A DNA stretch of 64,000 bases, taken from contig CAJLIR010000003.1 in NCBI GenBank assembly GCA_905206805.1, positions 1-64,000 on the forward strand. The letters are read 5' to 3'. Of the stretch, positions 39,037-47,916 are shown piece by piece. Source of the stretch: an uncultured Caryophanales bacterium (lineage in GTDB: Bacteria > Bacillota_I > Bacilli_A > RF39 > UBA660). Both the position numbers and the translations under genes were made by a program. The first letter of the stretch is position 1. Each line of letters begins with the position of its first letter. A model generated the notes under the pieces. The model was given only the letters and a program-made list of their open reading frames with translations. It made no database searches and was not told the DNA's origin.

Positions 39037-40830
39037 ATGAATAATAATAAAAAAAATAGAAAAATCATAATAATTCTAGGTATTATACCGACAATTTGGT
39101 TTTCTCTTTTAATTTCTCCATCATTAAATGGTGGTTTTCCACAGGTTATTAAAAATATTCCACTTATAATTGACAATCCATTTAAGATAACTTGGTGTGA
39201 AAATAGTTTAAAAGGGATATTTATTTTTATAATTGTTTATATCTGTATAGTTTGTTTTTATTTATCCACAAGAAAAAATTACCGAAAAGGTGAAGAACAC
39301 GGTTCAGCTAGGTGGGGAAATATAAAAGAGGTAAATAAAAAATATTTTCAATCACCTTCTGTAAATAATAAAATATTAACACAAAATGTTAGTATTGGAT
39401 TAAATGCTAAAAAACATAGAAGGAACTTAAACACTTTAGTATGTGGTGGATCAGGTGCAGGAAAAACAAGATTTTTTTGTAAACCTAATGTGTTACAAGC
39501 AAATACATCATTTGTAATATTAGATCCTAAGGGTGAAATAGCACGAGATACAGGAACTTTATTAGAAAAAGAAGGTTATGAAATTAAAGTATTAGACTTA
39601 ATTAATATGGAAAAAAGTCATTGTTATAATCCATTTGTATATTTAAAAACGGATAATGATGTTCAAAAATTAGTAACTAATTTATTTAAGTCAACAACTC
39701 CAAAAGGATCATCATCAAGTGATCCATTTTGGGATACGGCAGCTTCTATGTTGTTATTAGCACTTATTTTTTATTTAAAATATGAAGCTCCAGATAATGA
39801 ACAAAATTTTACAATGGTAATGGAAATGTTAAGAGCAGGGCAAATAGAAGATGAAGATAGTCCTATTCCAAGCACATTAGATATTCTCTTTAATAATTTA
39901 GAATTAAAGAATCCAAATCATATAGCAGTTAAGTATTATAAAGATTATCATAGTGGTTCAGCTAAAACATTAAAGTCAATTCAAATAACTCTTGCTTCTA
40001 GGTTGGAGAAATTTAATCTGGAAAGTTTATCAGCACTAACAATTACTGATGAATTAGATCTTCCCAGTTTGGGAGAAAAGAAAACAGCACTTTTTGCTAT
40101 AATTCCAGATAATGACACATCATTTAATTTTTTAATTAGTATTTTATATACACAGTTGTTTCAACAATTATTTTATGTTGCAGATCATAAGTACAGAGGT
40201 TCTTTGCCAATCCCTGTACATTTTTTGATGGATGAGTTTGCAAATGTAAGTTTACCGGATGATTTTGACAAAATATTAAGTGTTATGCGTTCAAGATCTG
40301 TTTCTGTAAGTATAATTCTTCAAAATCTAGCACAATTAAAGGCATTATTTGAAAAACAATGGGAATCAATAGTTGGTAATTGTGATGAATTTTTATATTT
40401 AGGAGGAAATGAACAATCCACACATAAATATGTATCTGAACTCTTAGGTAAAGAAACAATAGATATAAATACCTATGGTAAAAGTAAGGGTAGAAATGGC
40501 AATTATTCGATTAACTATCAATTAAGTGGCAGAGAATTAATGACACCTGATGAAGTAAGATTGTTAAATAATGATTATGCAATTTTATTTATAAGAGGTG
40601 AAAAACCTATTATAGATTTAAAATATGACATATTAACACATCCAAATATTAAATTAACTCCAGATGATAAGGGTAAACCTTATGTTCACGGTAGTACATC
40701 AAATGCTATTGCAACAATAAATTTTGATGTAGTTAATAATGATTATAAATATGATGAAGTAAAAGAAATAGAAACTGATTATGAACTATTATCAATAGAA
40801 GAAATAGAAGAATATTTGAAAGAGAGGTAA
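39037..40830 (+). CDS. virD4: Type IV coupling protein VirD4/TraG
   Basis: This is the ATPase that delivers the relaxase-DNA complex to the secretion channel. Two N-terminal membrane helices (about 8-28 and 60-76) are followed by GEEHGSARWG, Walker A GGSGAGKT (137-144), the VILDPKGEI segment, and Walker B VHFLMDEFAN. The 597-residue length is typical. Its last codons read GAG AGG TAA. Confidence 0.96.
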   Translation: MNNNKKNRKIIIILGIIPTIWFSLLISPSLNGGFPQVIKNIPLIIDNPFKITWCENSLKGIFIFIIVYICIVCFYLSTRKNYRKGEEHGSARWGNIKEVNKKYFQSPSVNNKILTQNVSIGLNAKKHRRNLNTLVCGGSGAGKTRFFCKPNVLQANTSFVILDPKGEIARDTGTLLEKEGYEIKVLDLINMEKSHCYNPFVYLKTDNDVQKLVTNLFKSTTPKGSSSSDPFWDTAASMLLLALIFYLKYEAPDNEQNFTMVMEMLRAGQIEDEDSPIPSTLDILFNNLELKNPNHIAVKYYKDYHSGSAKTLKSIQITLASRLEKFNLESLSALTITDELDLPSLGEKKTALFAIIPDNDTSFNFLISILYTQLFQQLFYVADHKYRGSLPIPVHFLMDEFANVSLPDDFDKILSVMRSRSVSVSIILQNLAQLKALFEKQWESIVGNCDEFLYLGGNEQSTHKYVSELLGKETIDINTYGKSKGRNGNYSINYQLSGRELMTPDEVRLLNNDYAILFIRGEKPIIDLKYDILTHPNIKLTPDDKGKPYVHGSTSNAIATINFDVVNNDYKYDEVKEIETDYELLSIEEIEEYLKER

Positions 40831-40834
40831 GAAT

Positions 40835-41164
40835 ATGAAGAAAAAAGAAAATTCAATCGAAAAAAAATTAAAGAAAGGCTATAAATATTATACATTGGCA
40901 ATCTTAGTAGGATTAGTAACTATTGGAGGAGCAACAAATGTACTAGCAGCTGATGATCCTATTTCCGTTGTAAATAATTTATCTAATTTTATTTTTAGTT
41001 TAACAAGAGCATTAGGTTTAATTATAACTGGATATGCTGTAGTCCAAATTGGTCTATCATTTACTAGCCACGATCCAAGTCAGAGAGCAAACGGATTTAT
41101 GTTTGTAGCTGGTGGATTAATTATTACATTTGCTAAAGAAATATTAGATTTAATATCAAAATAG
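40835..41164 (+). CDS. VirB2/Maff2-like pilin or channel subunit
   Basis: The 109-residue protein has a signal-like helix (TLAILVGLVTIGGATNVLAA) and two further hydrophobic helices flanking SHDPSQRANGFMF. The arrangement matches Maff2/VirB2-type proteins of Tn1549-like elements. It probably forms part of the transfer channel. Confidence 0.8.
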   Translation: MKKKENSIEKKLKKGYKYYTLAILVGLVTIGGATNVLAADDPISVVNNLSNFIFSLTRALGLIITGYAVVQIGLSFTSHDPSQRANGFMFVAGGLIITFAKEILDLISK

Positions 41165-41185
41165 TTTAACTAGGAGGTGTAGAAC

Positions 41186-42022
41186 TTGTCAAAAAATTGG
41201 GTAGTACAAAATATCCAAAATGCACTCGATACGTGGAACGGAAAATTGGGTGAAATATGGAGTTTAGTAACACAATCACCTCAAACTTTTAAAGGTGGAA
41301 CGATTTATAATGTTATTACAACGATAAATGGAGCAATGCAGGCAATAGGATTTGCACTTCTTGTTTTATTTTTTGTTGTAGGAGTAGTAAAAACCTGTAG
41401 TTCATTTTCAGAAATAAAAAAACCAGAACACGCTTTAAAATTATTTTTAAGGTTTGCAATAGCTAAAGGCGTTGTAACTTATGGATTACAATTAATGATG
41501 GCAATATTTAATATAGCTCAAGGTATAATTTCAACTATAATTAAAACTTCTGGTATAACACAAGGTGGAGGAGCTACTATCCCTCAGGAAATGGTACAAG
41601 CAATAGAAAATTGTGGATTTTTTGAGAGTATCCCACTTTGGTCTGTTACATTAATTGGAGGTTTAGTTGTAACTGTGTTATCATTTATAATGATCTTAAC
41701 AGTATATGGAAGATTTTTTAAATTATATTTATATATTGCTATAGCACCAATCCCACTTTCTACAATAGTAAGTGAACCTACTCAAAATGTTAGTAAGAGT
41801 TTTCTTAAATCATTTTGTGGAGTATGTTTAGAAGGTGCAATCATTGTTTTGGCGTGTATTATATTTTCACTCTTTGCTTCAGCAGCACCAGTTGTCGATA
41901 CAAATGCAGCTACCGTAACAATGGTTTGGAAATATATTGGAGAATTGGTCTTTAATATGCTTGTATTAGTTGGTACAGTAAAAGTATCCGATAGAGTAGT
42001 AAGGGAGATGATGGGATTATAA
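41186..42022 (+). CDS. VirB6-like multi-spanning membrane protein
   Basis: The 278-residue protein has about six hydrophobic helices, and GFALLVLFFVVGVVKTC and PIPLSTIVSEPTQ resemble VirB6/TrbL-type proteins of Gram-positive ICEs. It would form the inner channel. The start is TTG at 41186, eight bases after AGGAGGTG. It shares one base with the next gene. Confidence 0.83.
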   Translation: MSKNWVVQNIQNALDTWNGKLGEIWSLVTQSPQTFKGGTIYNVITTINGAMQAIGFALLVLFFVVGVVKTCSSFSEIKKPEHALKLFLRFAIAKGVVTYGLQLMMAIFNIAQGIISTIIKTSGITQGGGATIPQEMVQAIENCGFFESIPLWSVTLIGGLVVTVLSFIMILTVYGRFFKLYLYIAIAPIPLSTIVSEPTQNVSKSFLKSFCGVCLEGAIIVLACIIFSLFASAAPVVDTNAATVTMVWKYIGELVFNMLVLVGTVKVSDRVVREMMGL

Positions 42023-42936
42023 TGCAAAAAAATAAGACTAGAGAAATGCTTATAAAAATGTATTTAGATTCTTTGAAAGAGGACAAAATGCCTTTTCATA
42101 AATCTTGGAATACTCTTGAAAATAGAAATGGTATTACTAATAAGAGATATAGAGGTGAAAATTCTTTATTATTATCATTAATTTCAGAAAATGAAAAATA
42201 CTCTGATCCAAGATGGTACACATTTTTACAAATAAAAAATAAGGGTTGGAAATTAAAGGATGCTAAAAATAAAGGAGTACCAGTAGAGTTTTGGAGTTGT
42301 TATGATAAAATAAGAAAAAGAAAAATAGAATATTCAAAATATCAAGAAATTATAGATGAATTTCCTGAAAGAAAAAAGGATTTTTCTATAATAAGAGAAG
42401 TAAGTTATGTTTATAATGCTAAATATATTGAAGGGTTACCAGAATTTAAAATAGATTATCAAGATAAAAAAATCGAAATACCTAAGTATATATCAAATAT
42501 TTTTCATAATTTAAAAATATCATATAAAGAAGAAGGAAATGAAGCTTATTATGATGTTGCTAATGATACAATAACATTACCACCATCAACGCGTTTTGAA
42601 GATAAATATTCATATTATGCAACACAGCTTCACGAACTAAGCCACGCAAGCGGTTCAAAAAATAGATTAAATAGACAGATAGAAAATAAATTTGGTACAG
42701 AAGATTATGCAAGGGAAGAATTGATTGCTGAAATTGGTTCTTCTTTTTTGATGTCTAAATTAAATATAAAAGTAGGTAGTAAACATTATAATAATCATAA
42801 ATGTTATATACAATCGTGGATAAGAATTTTAGAGGATAATCCTAATGAATTATTTAAAGCAATAAATGAAGCAAATAAAGTATTTGATTATTTAGATAAA
42901 AATAGTGTAATTAAAATTAAAGATAAAGAAAGGTAA
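42022..42936 (+). CDS. ardC: ArdC-type antirestriction protein with zinc peptidase domain
   Basis: ArdC proteins bind single-stranded DNA and protect entering DNA from restriction. The N-terminal domain has LYLDSLKEDKMPFHKSW-like and RGENSLLLSL features. The C-terminal zincin domain has HELSHASGSKNRLNR with the HExxH zinc motif and a downstream glutamate in EELIAE. The length of 304 residues is typical. It ends KER with AGG before the stop. Confidence 0.9.
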   Translation: MQKNKTREMLIKMYLDSLKEDKMPFHKSWNTLENRNGITNKRYRGENSLLLSLISENEKYSDPRWYTFLQIKNKGWKLKDAKNKGVPVEFWSCYDKIRKRKIEYSKYQEIIDEFPERKKDFSIIREVSYVYNAKYIEGLPEFKIDYQDKKIEIPKYISNIFHNLKISYKEEGNEAYYDVANDTITLPPSTRFEDKYSYYATQLHELSHASGSKNRLNRQIENKFGTEDYAREELIAEIGSSFLMSKLNIKVGSKHYNNHKCYIQSWIRILEDNPNELFKAINEANKVFDYLDKNSVIKIKDKER

Positions 42937-42944
42937 GTGATATT

Positions 42945-43469
42945 ATGAGAAAACAATATGATGATTTTACACAATTAAAATTAAAGGATATGAGTAAGAC
43001 AATTAGTGATATGACATATAAATACATTAATCCAGATACTCAAACTCCCACTATAGTTCCAGCAGGACACTATGAAAATATATTAAATCAAATAACAGAA
43101 AAATATATGGAGGAAGTTACAAGTAGGCAATTTTTATCAGTAATGTACAATCAATTATCTTCATTAAAAAAGGAAGATGAAAAGTATTTTTATCAAGCCT
43201 TATTATGTATAGATATGGGAATTAACCCAAAAGATCTAAGAATTAATGAACAGATTGCTTTAACTTATACAAATGAGTATATAGGTGAAAAACAACAAGA
43301 AGAAAAGAAAAATTTTCATTTATTAAGTGAGGATATTGTTGAAACTTATGAACAATTAAAAAATGATCCAGAGTTTCAATCAAAAATTATAAGAGAATCT
43401 GATAGATTAGAGCGTCAAGAAGATCAAATGTTTCGTAATAGAAATTATGATTCAAGAGATGAGAGGTAG
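42945..43469 (+). CDS. Hypothetical ICE protein
   Basis: The 174-residue soluble, mostly helical, charged protein is not recognised. Its upstream sequence AAAGGTAAGTGATATTATG is repeated almost exactly before the ssb gene. It lies in the transfer operon between ArdC and PrgI. Confidence 0.7.
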   Translation: MRKQYDDFTQLKLKDMSKTISDMTYKYINPDTQTPTIVPAGHYENILNQITEKYMEEVTSRQFLSVMYNQLSSLKKEDEKYFYQALLCIDMGINPKDLRINEQIALTYTNEYIGEKQQEEKKNFHLLSEDIVETYEQLKNDPEFQSKIIRESDRLERQEDQMFRNRNYDSRDER

Positions 43470-43472
43470 ATT

Positions 43473-43712
43473 ATGAATAATAAAGAAAGTTTAGAAAAAG
43501 TAGAATTAAATATTTATCATAATTTATGTGATATATCAAAAGTTTGTAGAAAATTCTTCTATGAAAGACAATTTGATGGTTTAGGAAATATACCATACAA
43601 TAATATTAAACAAATATTTAACTATACCAAAAGTTTAACTGAAAATATGAAGACAAGAGAAAAATATATTAAACTAATTTGTGAGGAAAATAATGGAAGT
43701 AAAAATAAATAA
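43473..43712 (+). CDS. Small hypothetical ICE protein
   Basis: The 79-residue, basic and helical protein is not recognised. The ATG follows GAGAGGTAGATT, where the preceding stop is part of the ribosome site. It overlaps the PrgI-like gene by 20 bases. Confidence 0.65.
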   Translation: MNNKESLEKVELNIYHNLCDISKVCRKFFYERQFDGLGNIPYNNIKQIFNYTKSLTENMKTREKYIKLICEENNGSKNK

Positions 43713-44049
43713 GGAAATTAGAAAATTTAGTGAATCTATATTTTTTGGATTATCATTAAGACAATTTATATTTTCAGTAATTGCTTGTTTAATGGCAATA
43801 GTAATTTATTTTTTATTGCATGGTAAAGTTAATGAAGAAGTAGTTTCTTGGGGTTGTATTTTAGGTGCAGCCCCTTTTGCTGCTTTAGGTTTTATAACTT
43901 ATAATGGATTACCAGCTGAAAAAATCTTTTATAGTATTATAAAATCAAAATTTTTAATACCAAAAAAATTAGTATTTAAACCCACTAATTACTATTATAA
44001 ATTATTAGAGTTAACATATAGAAAACTAGAGAAGGAAGGATTAAAGTGA
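43693..44049 (+). CDS. PrgI/VirB3-like membrane protein
   Basis: The 118-residue protein starts MEVKINKEIRKFSESIFFGLSLRQ, has two membrane helices (about 28-46 and 55-70) and a TYNGLPAEKIF motif, as in PrgI. It is the usual partner encoded before VirB4. The ATG at 43693 follows GTGAGGAAAATA. The 141-base gap after it holds no gene. Confidence 0.88.
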   Translation: MEVKINKEIRKFSESIFFGLSLRQFIFSVIACLMAIVIYFLLHGKVNEEVVSWGCILGAAPFAALGFITYNGLPAEKIFYSIIKSKFLIPKKLVFKPTNYYYKLLELTYRKLEKEGLK

Positions 44050-44190
44050 AAAATTTTATAGTTTCAAAAAAGGTTTAAGATATAATATCAATTACTAGAT
44101 TATAGGAAGTTGGTATTTTTTATAGAGTAAGTTCTATGATTACAAATAACAAACTATTAAATAAAGTAAAAAATAAGGAGGAAAAACGTT

Positions 44191-45294
44191 ATGGAAGATT
44201 GTTTTGAACTTTATAATAAAAAAGAAATAGAAAAATTAATTAAAGAACAGGAAAAACTTGTTTATGTTGATGATGGATTTGATGAAGTTATAGTAAGAGT
44301 TGAAGATTTACCCGATTTTATAGTAGATGTAAATAATAGAACAGGACAAGGTTCAAATTTAATAATATATGATTTTCATAATCCATCAATGACTCCAATA
44401 GCAACTACAATAGGATGCCATTTAGATAAATGTGAACCAAAGTTTAGAAGAGAAATTATTGAAAGACTTGTTGATTTACAAAAAGGGAAAAAAGTAAAAA
44501 AATACAAAATAATTGATGAAGTTATGTTTGGAGATGTAAGAGAAAAATTACTCAGTCAAAAAGTGTTATCGGAATACGGTGATATAGTTGAGTATAAAGG
44601 TATGATAGCAGAGATAGAAGACACAAATGATAATAATTATAAAGAAAAAATAGTAAAGCTTTTTAGTAGTCAAGAAGATTATAATAGTAAAAATTATACT
44701 GAAATAATTTCATTAAATAGTATTAATTTAGAGATGAATATTAAAGATTATATTGATACTAAATATAGAAATAATATGATAACAAGTGAAAAAGCATATT
44801 TCACATTTGTATTAGGATATGATTTATTAAATGATTTGCTTACAAAATCATCTACATCAGAAAATGATATAAGTTATGATTTTTGCAATATGATAGCAGA
44901 ACAATTTTTAAAGAGTGAAGAATACAGAAATGAAAAATATTCTTCTTATGAAATGTTAGAATATTGGGTAAATAATAATAAAAATTACATTAAAAATCAA
45001 CACGATTTATTTTTTGAACAAAAATCAAATAATAAAATAGGAAAATTAGAAGATGGAATAACTGTTATTAGTGCTGGCTATCGAAATGAGCAACCTGTTG
45101 CATTAGTAAAAAGAGATACTGATTATGGTGTAGAATATGTAGTTGCATTTAATTATGAAATTAATAACGACCAAATTAATTGGGCTTATGGTAGTTACTA
45201 TGGCACTGATCTACCAAAAGCAAAACAAGATTTTAATAAAGTTTTAAATGGTGGAAATTTATATAAAACTTTTGACAGAGATGATGAGAGGTGA
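44191..45294 (+). CDS. Hypothetical ICE protein, acidic, 367 residues
   Basis: I do not recognise this protein. The N-terminal 120 residues have a beta-rich look with TTIGCHLDKCEPKFRREI. The C-terminal 110 residues (ITVISAGYRNEQPVALV...VVAFNYEI) resemble a separate small domain. No signal or membrane segment is seen. The ATG follows AAGGAGGAAAAACG. It sits between PrgI and VirB4 genes, a place where related elements carry YodL- or antirestriction-type genes. Confidence 0.65.
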   Translation: MEDCFELYNKKEIEKLIKEQEKLVYVDDGFDEVIVRVEDLPDFIVDVNNRTGQGSNLIIYDFHNPSMTPIATTIGCHLDKCEPKFRREIIERLVDLQKGKKVKKYKIIDEVMFGDVREKLLSQKVLSEYGDIVEYKGMIAEIEDTNDNNYKEKIVKLFSSQEDYNSKNYTEIISLNSINLEMNIKDYIDTKYRNNMITSEKAYFTFVLGYDLLNDLLTKSSTSENDISYDFCNMIAEQFLKSEEYRNEKYSSYEMLEYWVNNNKNYIKNQHDLFFEQKSNNKIGKLEDGITVISAGYRNEQPVALVKRDTDYGVEYVVAFNYEINNDQINWAYGSYYGTDLPKAKQDFNKVLNGGNLYKTFDRDDER

Positions 45295-45299
45295 TAGAT

Positions 45300-45572
45300 A
45301 TGAGAGATAGAAAAGAAGTTGAAATGATAAAAAAAATGTATCCTATCGGAACAAGAATAAAATTAAATTATATGGAAGACAATTTTTCTGTTCCAGCAGG
45401 AACAACTGGAACAGTTGATTATGTAGATGATGAAGGACAAATAGGTATGATCTGGGACAATGGAAGAACATTATCGTTAGTTTATGGAGTTGATAGTTTT
45501 TCAAAGATTGAATCCAAAAATGTATGTAAAACAGTAGAAGTGATAGAGTTAAAAAAAGATTATGAAAGGTAG
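45300..45572 (+). CDS. DUF4314-type small protein
   Basis: The 90-residue protein has YPIGTRIKLNYMED and GTTGTVDYVDDEGQIGMIWDNG, which match the DUF4314 family common in Firmicutes ICEs. The fold is probably an SH3-like barrel of unknown role. The ATG at 45300 follows GAGAGGTGATAG. Confidence 0.85.
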   Translation: MRDRKEVEMIKKMYPIGTRIKLNYMEDNFSVPAGTTGTVDYVDDEGQIGMIWDNGRTLSLVYGVDSFSKIESKNVCKTVEVIELKKDYER

Positions 45573-45580
45573 TGAAAAAA

Positions 45581-47914
45581 GTGAAAACTCTTAAAAATTT
45601 ATTTAAACAGGATAAAGAAAAATTTATAGTTCCAAAAGGGGTACAAGATGTAATACCAATCACTAGAGTATGGGAAGATGGTATTTTTTTATGTGGAAAA
45701 AATAAATATTCAAAAAGTTTTATGTTTACTGATATTAATTATACAGTAGCAAGTAAACAAGATCAGGAGGCAATGTTTTTAGAATATTCTGAGTTATTAA
45801 ATTCATTAGATAATGGAGCAACTTCTAAAATTACCATTTCTAATAGAAAAATAAATAAGATAGATTTTGAAAAACGCGTTTTAATTCCAAAAGAAGAAGA
45901 TGATCTTAATAGATATAGAGATGAATATAACAATATGTTATTAGAAAAAATAAGTAGTACAAATGGCATAGTTCAAGAAAAATATTTAACTATTTCTATA
46001 AATAAAAAATCAATAGAAGAAGCAAGAAATTATTTTACAAGAATAAGTGCTGATCTAATAAGTAAATTTTCTGCTCTTGGTTCTAAATGTATTGAATTAG
46101 ATACTATAGATAGATTGAAAATAGCTCACGACTTTTATAGAGTTGGTGATGAAAATGCTTTTTTCTTTAATTTAAAAGACAGTATGCAAAAAGGACATAG
46201 TTATACTGATTATATATGTCCTGATACAATGGAATTTAAAGATGATTATTTTAAGATGGGAAATAGGTATGGAAGGGTAATATTTTTAAAAGATTATGCT
46301 TCTTATATAAAAGACACAATGGTTGCAGAGTTGACAGAAATTGACAGAAATATGATGTTAAGTTTAGATGTTGTACCAGTTCCAATGGATGAGGCTATAA
46401 AGGAAGTTGAAAACAGAAGACTTGGTGTAGAAACAAATATTACTAATTGGCAAAGAAAACAAAATGCTAATAATAACTTTTCAGCAATTATACCTTATGA
46501 TATGGAACAACAAAGAGCAGAAAGTAAAGAATTTTTGGATGATCTAACAACTAGAGATCAAAGGATGTTTTTAACTGTATTAACTTTAGTACATACAGCT
46601 GACACAAAAGAACAACTGGATAATGATACAGAATCTCTTTTAACTATAGGAAGAAAAAATCTATGTCAATTTTCTATATTAAAATTTCAACAAATGGATG
46701 GACTTAACACTGTAATGCCATTTGGTGTTAGAAAAATTGATTCATTAAGAACATTAACTACAGAATCTCTAGCTGTATTTATGCCATTTAAGGTTCAAGA
46801 AATAAATCACGAAAATGGGATCTATTATGGGCAAAATGTTATAAGTAAAAATATGATAATTGCTGATAGAAAACAATTATTAAATGGTAATAGTTTTATT
46901 TTAGGAGTAAGTGGTAGTGGTAAATCATTTACAGGTAAAAATGAAATAGTTTCTATAATTCTTCGTGATCCAAAAGCTGATGTAATAATAATTGATCCAG
47001 AGCGTGAATATTCATCATTAACTAACGCATTAAATGGTGAAGTTATCAAAATTTCAGCAACTAGCAAAAATCATATAAACGCAATGGATATAAATGCCAA
47101 TTATGGAGATGGTACTAACCCAGTAATTTTAAAATCAGAATTTATTTTATCTCTATGTGAACAACTAATCGGAAGTAAGAATTTAGGACCAAAACAAAAA
47201 TCTATAATTGATAGATGTACAGCAAATGTTTATAGAAATTATCAACAAAATAATTATCAAGGGAATCCGCCAACATTACAAGATTTTAGAAAAGAACTAT
47301 TAAAGCAAGAAGAAAAAGAAGGAAAAGAAATAGCACTTGCAATCGAGTTATTTACAGATGGATCACTTAATACATTTGCTAAAGAAACTAATGTTAATAC
47401 CGACAATAGATTAATATGCTATGATATTTTAGATCTAGGAAAGCAACTGTTACAAATAGGTATGTTAGTAGTATTAGATAGTATTTTAAATAGAATAACA
47501 ATGAATAGAAGTAAGGGAAGAAATACATACATTTTTATAGATGAAATTTATTTGTTATTCCAACACGAATATTCAGCTAATTTCTTATTTACTCTATGGA
47601 AGCGTGTGCGTAAATATGGAGCTTATGCAACAGGTATAACACAAAATGTAGATGATCTATTACAATCTCATACTGCACGAACTATGCTTGCTAATTCAGA
47701 ATTTATAGTTATGCTTAATCAAGCATCTACAGACAGGCTAGAACTTGCTAAATTATTAAATATTTCAGAATTACAAATGAGTTATATTACAAATGTTGGT
47801 GTAGGACAAGGATTAATTAAAGTAGGTAGTAATTTAGTACCTTTTATAAATAAATTTCCTAAAAATACTAAACTTTATAAGTTAATGACAACAAAACCAA
47901 ATGAAGAAGAATAG
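45581..47914 (+). CDS. virB4: VirB4/TrsE conjugation ATPase
   Basis: This ATPase powers the type IV secretion channel. Walker A GVSGSGKS lies at about 443-450, Walker B in NTYIFIDEIYLLF, and GITQNVDDLL follows. The N-terminal domain is typical of Gram-positive VirB4 of the Tn1549 type. The GTG at 45581 lies ten bases after AAAGGT and is preferred to the GTG at 45572. It ends two bases before the peptidase gene. Confidence 0.96.
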   Translation: MKTLKNLFKQDKEKFIVPKGVQDVIPITRVWEDGIFLCGKNKYSKSFMFTDINYTVASKQDQEAMFLEYSELLNSLDNGATSKITISNRKINKIDFEKRVLIPKEEDDLNRYRDEYNNMLLEKISSTNGIVQEKYLTISINKKSIEEARNYFTRISADLISKFSALGSKCIELDTIDRLKIAHDFYRVGDENAFFFNLKDSMQKGHSYTDYICPDTMEFKDDYFKMGNRYGRVIFLKDYASYIKDTMVAELTEIDRNMMLSLDVVPVPMDEAIKEVENRRLGVETNITNWQRKQNANNNFSAIIPYDMEQQRAESKEFLDDLTTRDQRMFLTVLTLVHTADTKEQLDNDTESLLTIGRKNLCQFSILKFQQMDGLNTVMPFGVRKIDSLRTLTTESLAVFMPFKVQEINHENGIYYGQNVISKNMIIADRKQLLNGNSFILGVSGSGKSFTGKNEIVSIILRDPKADVIIIDPEREYSSLTNALNGEVIKISATSKNHINAMDINANYGDGTNPVILKSEFILSLCEQLIGSKNLGPKQKSIIDRCTANVYRNYQQNNYQGNPPTLQDFRKELLKQEEKEGKEIALAIELFTDGSLNTFAKETNVNTDNRLICYDILDLGKQLLQIGMLVVLDSILNRITMNRSKGRNTYIFIDEIYLLFQHEYSANFLFTLWKRVRKYGAYATGITQNVDDLLQSHTARTMLANSEFIVMLNQASTDRLELAKLLNISELQMSYITNVGVGQGLIKVGSNLVPFINKFPKNTKLYKLMTTKPNEEE

Positions 47915-47916
47915 TT

